From: Oscillospiraceae bacterium | GTDB taxonomy: Bacteria > Bacillota > Clostridia > Oscillospirales > Oscillospiraceae | DNA: 20,353 nucleotides | Direction: 5' to 3' | Assembly: GCA_016296635.1 (NCBI GenBank) | Contig: JAEDIZ010000032.1 | Location: 1 to 20,353, forward strand | Shown here: piece after piece, positions 1 through 5,329 of the stretch | Numbering within the stretch: position 1 is the stretch's first letter | Layout: every line of letters starts with the position of its first letter | Program-made: the position numbers and the translations under genes | Notes under the pieces: model-generated | Told to the model about the DNA's origin: nothing | What the model saw: only the letters and a program-made list of their open reading frames with translations | Databases searched by the model: none

Positions 1-9
1 ATAAACGAC

Positions 10-33
10 CACCCGCTGCGCTGGCAGCGGGTG
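10..33 (+). terminator. Hairpin, possible terminator of an upstream gene
   Basis: A perfect 10-bp stem (10-19 with 24-33) encloses a 4-nt loop. It is followed by a T-rich but interrupted stretch (CTTTGCTTTCT), so it may end a gene lying before the window. The tract is imperfect, so this is tentative. I see no gene between this hairpin and about 210. Confidence 0.4.
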
Positions 34-221
34 CTTTGCTTTCTCGCGTCCCAGCATCGCCAATACGCCGTGGTTTCGTCCTGAAGTGGGATGGGGCTTG
101 CCTGCGGTCTTAACGTCTGAAATGTCGCACAGCGGGCTAACGCACCGGCATCTGTGCTTTGAGTGTGCATTCGGCAACACCAACAAAAACACCAGCCAAA
201 ATTCTACATTTTGCCGAGGGC

Positions 222-264
222 AAAAAAGAGCCGCTTTCCCGAAAAATTCTCGGAAAAGCGGCTC
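222..264 (-). terminator. Rho-independent terminator of the mobilisation genes
   Basis: The arms 228-242 and 250-264 pair at 14 of 15 positions. Read on the minus strand, the hairpin is followed directly by six T residues (222-227). It lies just downstream of the truncated relaxase and would end the minus-strand mob transcript. A second small hairpin (TTTTGCC, GAG loop, GGCAAAA) lies next to it at about 210-226. Confidence 0.8.
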
Positions 265-331
265 AAAATGCCTTGGGTAAAGGTACAGGTCCATCAAATT
301 TGCCAAAGTCCATTTTGGTATCTTTCTGTCA
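263..331 (-). pseudogene. 3' tail of an unidentified gene, fused by deletion
   Basis: On the minus strand a short frame ends MDFGKFDGPVPLPKAF and stops at 263-265, inside the first arm of the terminator. The frame is open upstream only to an in-frame stop near 329-331. A coding-like tail placed directly before a strong terminator suggests the last codons of the gene that once ended this operon, now brought next to the relaxase by an internal deletion. The family is not recognised, and the fragment is too short for a firm call. Confidence 0.35.
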
Positions 332-336
332 CGCTT

Positions 337-696
337 CTAAAAATGGGTGCAAAAAAGCTCGGAAGTTGTTGAAACTTCTACGCCGATGGCGTGGCACTGA
401 TTCAGCGTGACCTCGCCGGGCTTGAAGCTCTGATATCCGTGCCATGCAATATACCCGTCATCCTTGCCGTATTGCTGCTTCGTCAGGATCATTTGCCGGA
501 GGGCAATATCTTTCTTGCAGTTGATGGCCGTGACATACTGCCCACCCTCGGTTTTGACCGGATTCCATGTGTATGAAAACACGTTAAAGAAATCTTCGGC
601 GGTCATATCCGTCACTACAGTCTTTTCCGGATTTTCCACGTACTTGATGAGGTCTTTGATCCGTCCCTTGATATGCCACAGCTTTGTGGTAGCCAT
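337..696 (-). pseudogene. 3'-truncated relaxase (MobA/VirD2-type mobilisation nuclease)
   Basis: A relaxase nicks the transfer origin of a mobilisable element. The first roughly 107 residues look like the N-terminus of gut-Clostridia relaxases: opening MATTKLWHIKGRIKDLI, then a YVENPEKT stretch and GYIAWHGYQSFKPGEVT before a conserved HAIGVE. Intact relatives continue for several hundred residues, including the metal-binding histidines. Here the family-like sequence stops near 376 and is followed by 12 unrelated residues (VSTTSELFCTHF) and a stop. The start is supported by AGGAGG nine bases upstream, overlapping the end of mobC, so the pair was co-translated. The product cannot be a working relaxase. 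Family assignment is from memory of these proteins. Confidence 0.75.
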
Positions 697-697
697 T

Positions 698-955
698 TCA
701 AAATGCCTCCTGCAATTTGAGGATCAGCTCGGCAAGCTGCATCCGTTCTTCCTCGTCCATGTTGTCGCAATAGTTGTAGAGATAATTAAGAATCTGCCAG
801 AATTCCTCCGGCGGCTTTTGACGGACTTCCTTGCCTTTACAGCAGCGCAGCACATATTCCTTGACCGAGACGCCGCATTTCTTCGCGGCCTTTTCAATCT
901 TTGCTTTATCCTCCCGGCTGAGCCGCAGCTCCAGCCGGGCATTATCCTTTCTCAT
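698..955 (-). CDS. mobC: MobC-like relaxosome accessory protein
   Basis: This is an 85-residue protein with a ribbon-helix-helix-like N-terminus (RLELRLSREDKAKIEKAAKK, then CGVSVKEYVL), typical of MobC/plasmid-mobilisation accessory proteins that bind oriT and help the relaxase. The C-terminal half is acidic and helical (EEFWQILNYLYNYCDNMDEE). The frame is open farther upstream to 1114, but the ATG at 953-955 is chosen because AAAGGA lies about eight bases before it and homology begins there. It is followed after one base by the truncated relaxase. It appears intact, but without a relaxase it would only act with one supplied in trans. Confidence 0.72.
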   Translation of the reverse strand: MRKDNARLELRLSREDKAKIEKAAKKCGVSVKEYVLRCCKGKEVRQKPPEEFWQILNYLYNYCDNMDEEERMQLAELILKLQEAF

Positions 956-984
956 AACATCAATCCTTTCTGGGGAGGGGTATT

Positions 985-1120
985 CAGGGGCGCGGGTCGC
1001 CGGTGGCGACCTCTGGCGAAGCCAGAAGCGCCGACCGAGCCGGCAGGCGAGACAGTGCCCCTGGGTGAAGTCCGCAACCGAATGCGCTGCGGACGTTGGA
1101 TTTGGTACGGCCAAATCCGA
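985..1120. other. Hairpin cluster upstream of mobC, candidate oriT
   Basis: The 349-bp gap between parR and mobC is GC-rich and holds no convincing gene. It contains several inverted repeats: GGTCGCC/GGCGACC (995-1001 with 1005-1011), CTCTGGC/GCCAGAA (about 1011-1027), and a perfect 8-bp pair GGATTTGG/CCAAATCC (1098-1105 with 1111-1118). A weaker pair, CACGGA/TCCGTG, lies at about 1133-1157. Structured DNA directly upstream of mobC and the relaxase is where oriT usually lies. I do not recognise a known nic sequence, so this is positional inference. Confidence 0.4.
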
Positions 1121-1278
1121 TGCTCGCTACAACCACGGACAGGCGTGCTCCTATCCGTGAGCGTCCGGGGACAACCCCTATGATTTGAAGCACATACAAT
1201 GTGATCGTAATTCCTTGCCGCAGACACCATTTTCGGTTTTGCGCCACCGTGGCTCAGAATTCTTCCGGTCATAGAAAA

Positions 1279-1309
1279 GCTGAGCCAAAAGGGGTACTTT
1301 TGGCTCAGC
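1279..1309 (-). terminator. Terminator after parR
   Basis: A perfect 13-bp stem (1279-1291 with 1297-1309) has a 5-nt loop. On the minus strand it is followed by TTTTCT. The upstream arm contains the parR stop codon, so translation ends inside the hairpin. It would end the par transcript before the oriT/mob region. Confidence 0.75.
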
Positions 1310-1610
1310 CAAACATTTCAAGCGTATCCAGCACATTCTGCATTTCATTTTCCGTCGCCTCCTCGGAAGTCTCCATCGGTGCAGCAGACGATGCAACGGA
1401 CACGGCTTGCAGCTCCTCGCGGAACATCATCTGAATATCCGTCAGTGTGAAATCCCGTCCGTCAGTACGGTGGATCGCATCCATGACTGCACCGACAATA
1501 AACCGGTTGCGGGATTTTCCGTCATAGGCATTGAGAAATTCCGCCGCCTCGCATTCCGTCGGGTCATCCAGATCAAAGCGCACATTCAGCCGGTAAACAT
1601 TTTTCATCAC
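1305..1610 (-). CDS. parR: ParR-like partition adaptor
   Basis: This 101-residue protein is encoded directly after the ParM fragment, with an ATGA overlap of start and stop. The N-terminal half (MMKNVYRLNVRFDLDDPTEC, then SRNRFIVGAVMDAI) resembles the ribbon-helix-helix DNA-binding domain of ParR-type proteins encoded downstream of actin-like ParM in mobile elements of Clostridia. The C-terminus is acidic and ends NVLDTLEMFG, a tail seen again as a remnant at 2180-2230. ParR binds the centromere-like site and caps ParM filaments. Family assignment rests on gene order and general similarity. The ORF is intact, but its partner is truncated. Confidence 0.6.
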   Translation of the reverse strand: MMKNVYRLNVRFDLDDPTECEAAEFLNAYDGKSRNRFIVGAVMDAIHRTDGRDFTLTDIQMMFREELQAVSVASSAAPMETSEEATENEMQNVLDTLEMFG

Positions 1611-2029
1611 GACGCCTCTGCTTTCAGTTGGATACCTGCCAGGTATTCATAGCCCTTGGCAGCAGCACAGATGTCGGTCACGAATTTTGTCCGGCTGAGA
1701 TCACCGTGGTAAAAGTTCCGCACAAGGCACCCACCGCCGCCGGTGATGTGCAGCGTCATCGTTTTCTCATCATAACCATGCTCCCGCAGACGGCGGAAGA
1801 TGTCTGCTACATACTCCGTAGCTGTTGCCCGAATGATTATCAGGTCATCCTCTGGAATGTCTGCCGTGCCGGTGCAGAGGATTTCGTCAATGATGGCGTC
1901 GTTCAGCTCACGCTGCGTCTTCCGCATGAAGGCTTCCCGGATTGCCAGCGTGCACTGATAGGTGCCGAACTTTTCCGTAAACATTTTGCCGGACACCGGC
2001 TTACCGTTCGTAATGAAAAGTACATTCAT
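1607..2029 (-). pseudogene. parM: 5'-truncated ParM/StbA-type plasmid segregation ATPase
   Basis: These 140 residues match the C-terminal part of actin-like ParM proteins: an MNVLFITNGKP strand, a helical segment around EILCTGTADIPEDDLIIIRA, and the nucleotide-binding loop ITGGGGCLVRNFYHGDL, then CAAAKGYEYLAG. Full-length relatives are about 300 residues or more, so the first phosphate-binding half is missing. The frame stays open for only about eleven codons upstream of the ATG before a TGA at 2063-2065, and I see no ribosome site. This is a remnant, not an alternative short form. It overlaps parR by 4 bp. Confidence 0.7.
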
Positions 2030-2153
2030 AGTAAGACAGCGAGCGAAGCCGGAGAATGAGCCTCATTTCGTTTTTTACCCGTGTAATAGCTCGTTTCCGG
2101 TCAAAACGCTGTGGCATCATTTTGGCAGTACGTTATTCAGGACGGCTTTTTCG

Positions 2154-2182
2154 TGATGCCATTTCCCCGGTTTTTGGCATCA
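2154..2182 (-). repeat. Inverted repeat at the end of the parR remnant (terminator relic)
   Basis: TGATGCCA (2154-2161) and TGGCATCA (2175-2182) pair perfectly around a 13-nt loop. The second arm includes the stop codon of the parR-tail remnant, the same design as the terminator after intact parR. Another TGGCATCA copy lies at 2112-2119. There is no good T tract, so activity is doubtful. Confidence 0.5.
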
Positions 2183-2254
2183 TCCAAACATCTCGAGCGC
2201 ATTAAAAACAGAAACTACATTATCTGCATTTTGGAAAGCTCCTTCGTGCGGTTC
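2180..2254 (-). pseudogene. Tail of a second parR
   Basis: On the minus strand a frame reads NVVSVFNALEMFG and stops at 2180-2182. This matches the end of the intact ParR (NVLDTLEMFG) in 6 of the last 10 residues, and both stops lie in the arm of a hairpin. The frame closes with a stop about 24 codons upstream and shares DNA with the end of the 44-codon ORF. It therefore looks like the last codons of another par operon left after a deletion. Confidence 0.45.
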
Positions 2255-2349
2255 TGTGACATGCGTTCACATTCTTGCAACAATTGTTGTTGTGAAACAA
2301 GGATGAAAGACACAGCAAATCTCTCCGTCAATACTGGAGCGATTGTCAT
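2215..2349 (-). CDS. Small ORF (44 aa), probably a remnant
   Basis: The start ATG overlaps the stop of the Cys-rich VLP frame as ATGA, the usual sign of a coupled gene pair. The sequence begins MTIAPVLTERFAVSFILVSQ, continues with a Gln/Glu-rich helix, and ends at TAG (2215-2217), inside the parR-tail remnant. That overlap suggests its own 3' end was lost in the deletion. I do not recognise the family. Confidence 0.35.
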   Translation of the reverse strand: MTIAPVLTERFAVSFILVSQQQLLQECERMSQNRTKELSKMQIM

Positions 2350-2529
2350 GCGCGGTTCTGCCGCAGGATTTGCTCATAGAGTTCCTTTTTAGTTGGCAGT
2401 ACCGCTTTGAGAAAGTAATTGCAGTTAATCCCGTAACGGGAGATTAGCTGCACGCAGTTGCAGCACTGTCTGCGCAGGCGTTTGTACTCTTGCCGACTGA
2501 GCCTGGGTCAGCTTCAGAATCATACGCAT
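2346..2529 (-). pseudogene. Degraded cysteine-rich VLP-type protein gene
   Basis: A strong site (AAGGAGGTGATGCGT) precedes ATGs at 2529 and 2523 on the minus strand. That frame starts like the family (MILKLTQAQSARV) but then turns to nonsense and stops at 2425-2427. The neighbouring frame instead gives YKRLRRQCCNCVQLISRYGI, then NCNYFLKAVLPTKKELYEQI, ending at 2346-2348, which is the body of the small 'cysteine-rich VLP' proteins of gut-Clostridia mobile elements. A frameshift therefore separates start and body. The usual Cys/Asp-rich insert between CCNC and the VQLISRYG segment also seems to be missing. Identification relies on memory of the family. Confidence 0.6.
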
Positions 2530-2555
2530 CACCTCCTTCTGTTTTAATCCGGGCA

Positions 2556-2590
2556 GCAAAAAGACCGCAGATCATTCTGCGGTCTTTTGC
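2556..2590. terminator. Bidirectional hairpin terminator
   Basis: GCAAAAAGACCGCAGA (2556-2571) pairs with TCTGCGGTCTTTTGC (2576-2590) with one bulged A, and the T-rich ends are part of the stem on both strands. It lies just upstream of the VLP remnant and may insulate the mobile remnant from the right-hand side. Confidence 0.6.
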
Positions 2591-2807
2591 TTACCCTATT
2601 TTTTTCGAGTTGTTTTACCTCCTCTACCTTATAGATGTGGGAAATCTTCAAAAACAGTAAAAATAGCGCAACGATCTGAAAATGATGAGCGCAACTGACA
2701 GGAATCGACAGAATATCTATCCTTTCCCTGATAAAATGAGTGAAACAGGCCGCAATGTGCTTGCGTCCCACTTATGGTGCATTTGTTTTGAGAGAATAGG
2801 ATGGGAG
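2591..2807. other. Gap without a convincing gene
   Basis: About 215 bp lie between the terminator at 2590 and the next gene. On the minus strand a good ribosome site (AGAGGAGGTAAAACA) occurs near 2608-2622, but it is followed within about 25 bases by the terminator, so it looks like a gene start whose body was deleted. The long minus-strand frame here ends inside the terminator hairpin and is not believed. Confidence 0.4.
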
Positions 2808-3065
2808 ATGATGATTGTGACGAATGGATTTGACGGCTTCACCGCCATTTTTCAGGACGGAAGCGTTCACGTCGGCGGAAAGGTTTACAATGCGGGCTCC
2901 TGTTCTGTGCAGCTGCTGAATCAGTTCAATCTGGACTGCTCTGCCCTTCGGATCACTTCGCAGAGTCTGCGGCTTTCAATTCTGCAAAACACCATGCAGA
3001 AACAAGATATGGCAGTTGGTCAAATCGAGTATGACGAGTTGCTAAATGAGCTTCGGCTCAAATGA
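2808..3065 (+). CDS. Small hypothetical protein (85 aa)
   Basis: I do not recognise this protein. It has a compact start (MMIVTNGFDGFTAIFQDGSV, then a short beta-like segment HVGGKVYNAG), a hydrophilic helix-rich middle (SALRITSQSLRLSILQ) and a charged end (EYDELLNELRLK). There is no signal peptide or membrane helix, and it looks cytosolic. The start is uncertain: GGGAG abuts the ATGs at 2808 and 2811 and lies about nine bases before a GTG at 2817. The frame extends upstream to 2682 but that part lacks protein-like sequence. A very strong terminator begins ten bases after the stop, which supports a real, separately transcribed gene. Whether it belongs to the mobile remnant is unclear. Confidence 0.5.
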   Translation: MMIVTNGFDGFTAIFQDGSVHVGGKVYNAGSCSVQLLNQFNLDCSALRITSQSLRLSILQNTMQKQDMAVGQIEYDELLNELRLK

Positions 3066-3075
3066 TACGACCACC

Positions 3076-3125
3076 AACGAGGAAGGACAGCGTTTTTTAC
3101 CGTCCTTCCTCGTTTCCTGTTTTGT
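3076..3125 (+). terminator. Strong intrinsic terminator
   Basis: A perfect 13-bp stem (AACGAGGAAGGAC, 3076-3088, with GTCCTTCCTCGTT, 3102-3114) is followed by TCCTGTTTTG. It ends the small hypothetical gene and isolates the next promoter. Confidence 0.85.
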
Positions 3126-3191
3126 CTTTTCGAGTCCAACTGGAGTGACTCTCTGTATGAAAAAGAATCGGCACAAGTTTCTTCTCAGGGA

Positions 3192-3220
3192 TTGCCTTTT
3201 TTTATGAGGCGTTGTATAAT
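3192..3220 (+). promoter_or_regulatory. Promoter of the yesL-isomerase-kinase operon
   Basis: TTGCCT (3192-3197), a 17-bp spacer and a perfect TATAAT (3215-3220) form a near-consensus vegetative promoter. Transcription should start near 3227, inside the palindrome listed next, leaving a leader of about 50 nt before the GTG start of the membrane protein. Confidence 0.8.
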
Positions 3221-3234
3221 CTTATTCGGATGAG
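3221..3234. promoter_or_regulatory. Candidate operator (copy 1), CTTATTCGGATGAG
   Basis: This 14-bp near-palindrome lies immediately after the -10 box, where a bound repressor would block initiation. It matches the reverse complement of the site at 14825-14838 in 13 of 14 positions. Two such sites at the two strong promoters of this locus suggest one shared regulator. The regulator is not identified. Confidence 0.6.
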
Positions 3235-3275
3235 TTGCTGCAATTTCGCAGAAGACGAGAGGGGGATGCCGCAAG

Positions 3276-3902
3276 GTGGGACGCCTGTTTCCAATGGATA
3301 ATCCGATTATGCGTTTTTTGGGCTTTGTCGGAGATCTGATCCTGCTGAATTTCCTGTTTATCGTATGCTGCTTGCCAATCATCAGTATTGGAGCATCTGC
3401 ATCTGCGCTATACACTGTAACACTCCAGTTTATACGGAAAGAGGGCGGCTCAGCAGGGAAAGAGTTCCTGCGCGCTTTTGCCGGAAACTTTCGAAAAACG
3501 GTCCCGATGACGCTACTCTTCCTCGCTGTGGGCGCAGTGCTTGCATTGTGTTTATGGAGTATGCTTCTAACTGGCGGCAAATTCGGTCTCATAATCTGGA
3601 GCGCATGGGCGATCGCCTGCCTTTTGTTCCTGATGGAATTGAGCTACGCATTTGCCGTACAGGCCAGATTTGAAAACACGGTCCTTTCAACGATGAAGAA
3701 TGCAGCGATTTTAGCGTTGGCACACCCCGGAAAAACGATGTGTATCATCATTTGCAGTTTTCTTCCGGTAAGCCTCCTTCTGTTTGAGACACGCTTGTTC
3801 GTATTGACGGGATTCATCTGGATGCTGTTCGGGTTTTCGGGACTGGCGCTGGTAAACAGTATTCTTTTTCACAAGATATTTGAACCATATACAAAAAAAT
3901 AG
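3276..3902 (+). CDS. YesL/DUF624-family membrane protein
   Basis: This 208-residue protein belongs to the DUF624 (YesL-like) family, small membrane proteins of unknown function that often sit beside sugar transport and sugar hydrolase genes in Bacillota. The family start is visible (MGRLFPMDNPIMRFLGFVGD), followed by about five hydrophobic segments: roughly residues 19-44, 76-98, 101-122, 145-167 and 171-194. The start is GTG at 3276, chosen because it gives the family MGRLF opening and has GAGGGGG about ten bases upstream. It is the first gene after the promoter at 3192. No transporter accompanies it here. It is complete at the usual length. Confidence 0.8.
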   Translation: MGRLFPMDNPIMRFLGFVGDLILLNFLFIVCCLPIISIGASASALYTVTLQFIRKEGGSAGKEFLRAFAGNFRKTVPMTLLFLAVGAVLALCLWSMLLTGGKFGLIIWSAWAIACLLFLMELSYAFAVQARFENTVLSTMKNAAILALAHPGKTMCIIICSFLPVSLLLFETRLFVLTGFIWMLFGFSGLALVNSILFHKIFEPYTKK

Positions 3903-3924
3903 AAAATGTTCTGGAGGGATTATT

Positions 3925-5279
3925 ATAAAAGTATTGCCAGCGAAGGTCGTTATTCTCAGCGTCGGAGACGCACAGTATCCGCAGGATACGTTGGGCAGTG
4001 TGATTACGTCTGTCCGCGAAGGCGTTGCGTCGCTGACTTCGGCAGAGGTGGTCGGTGCTTATACCATCATGGATGATAAGGACGCCGATCTCGTTGCTTC
4101 CGAAGTATCGGAAAAGGTTTTCGATGCCATTATTGTGAGCTTTGTATCCTGGCACATTACGCCCTATGTGATGCGTACTCTGAAAAACTACCGGGACAAG
4201 CCAATCCTTGTCTGGGGCATCGGGGGCTGGACAGATGCTTCCGGAAAACTGATCGCACCTGCTGCTGCAGCTGGCACGACGGCGCTGGTTCCGCTCCTGA
4301 AAGAGATGGGATATCGATATATGGTACTCAACCAGAAGCCAAATGAGGCGCTGCGGCTTCAGACGGTCGAACTGTTTCTGTATACCGTCGGTGCAGTTCA
4401 GGCTGTGCATCATTCTCGAATTGGTTTATTCGGATATGCGGATATGGGGCTTTTCAGCTGCTCCTACAACAAAACGCTGGCTTTTGAGAAGCTGGGCGTC
4501 GATATCGAAGATTATTCCGCATACGATTTGGTGCATCACATGGCTTCTTTTTCCGACGAAGCGGTTGCCGAAGCAGTTGCTGACATCAAAAGGAAGACGG
4601 TATTTGAAAATACGATCAAGGACGAAACGATTGCGAAAGTTGCAAGGCTCTATCTTGTGATGCAGGGCAAGAAAAACCAACGGGGGTTAGACGCTGTTCC
4701 ATCAAGTGTGTTTACGGCGTGACGCAGATGGGGTTCAATCCCTGCCTCGCACAGAGCTTGCTTGCAGACAAGGATACCAGCGTGATCTGCGAATGCGATG
4801 CTTACGGAATGCTTACAGGCATCATTCTTTCCCGCATCAGCGGACAGGCGTCTGCATTTGTGGAGCATTATGAGCTCTTCGATGATTCTGTGCTGGTAGG
4901 CGTCTGCGGTTTTGTACCGAGAGATTTTATTGAGGGAGATTTTCGGATTCGCAGTGCAAACCTGGGAGAATTCAACACCGGCATCAGCAATGTATCCAAA
5001 ATGAAAACCGGCGTTGTAACGTATGCCCGTCTGTACGAGAGCAAGGGCGATTTTAAGCTCTTCCTCGGAAAAGGCGAAGCGCTTCCGAACCCCAAGTGGA
5101 CAGAGGCCGGCTGGTGTGAACCTACGCCGGATTTCCCCAGCGTCCTTTTGAAGCCCGGAAAAGATATGCAGTATTATATGGAGAATGTTCCCGGCCAGCA
5201 TATCGTCATGATCTACGGCGACTGGGAAAAGGAAATTGAACTTTTCTGCAAATTTGCAGGCATTGAGGTCGAAAAATAA
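3925..5279 (+). pseudogene. L-fucose/L-arabinose isomerase-family gene, frameshifted and without a normal start
   Basis: This would encode an aldose-ketose isomerase of the short L-fucose isomerase family (about 451 residues if repaired). Family features include an N-terminal Rossmann-like part (VVILSVGDAQYP, KPILVWGIGGWTD) and, in the C-terminal part, metal-site candidates in ICECDAYGMLTG and PGQHIVMIYGD. Two lesions are visible. The codon placed six bases after GGAGGG is ATA (3925-3927) where MKVLPAKV would be expected. Around 4696-4698 one T appears lost: GACGCTGTTCCATC should be GACGCTGTTTCCATC, so the frame jumps from GLDAV to SIKCVYGVTQMGFNP. The 5' frame then ends at 4720-4722, and the 3' half is open from a GTG at 4719. 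There is no slippery heptamer. An intact isomerase of a related family lies at 14862. Sequencing error is the main alternative for the indel. Confidence 0.8.
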
Positions 5280-5283
5280 ACAA

Positions 5284-5308
5284 CTGGCGGCAAAGCATTT
5301 GCCGCCAG
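5284..5308 (+). terminator. Intra-operon hairpin between isomerase relic and kinase
   Basis: CTGGCGGCAA (5284-5293) and TTGCCGCCAG (5299-5308) form a perfect 10-bp stem with a 5-nt loop. It starts four bases after the isomerase stop and ends before the kinase ribosome site. There is no T run, so it may be a partial terminator, an RNA stabiliser or a processing site. Confidence 0.45.
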
Positions 5309-5329
5309 TAGCTTTCTGTGGAGATAACG

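Noticed and set aside
464..1183. 239-codon plus-strand ORF across mobC and the oriT candidate
   Set aside because: The opposite strand gives mobC and relaxase with ribosome sites and family motifs. The plus-strand product has low-complexity Arg/Gly/Pro composition.
1607..2029. A complete short ParM variant
   Set aside because: It lacks the N-terminal phosphate-binding half of the actin fold, has an in-frame stop 11 codons upstream and no ribosome site.
2544..2771. 75-codon minus-strand ORF
   Set aside because: Its last residues are encoded by the terminator hairpin at 2556-2590, and no ribosome site precedes it.
4690..4722. Programmed frameshift in the isomerase gene
   Set aside because: There is no slippery heptamer or downstream stimulatory structure at the shift. 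The start codon is also abnormal, so decay or sequence error is the simpler explanation.
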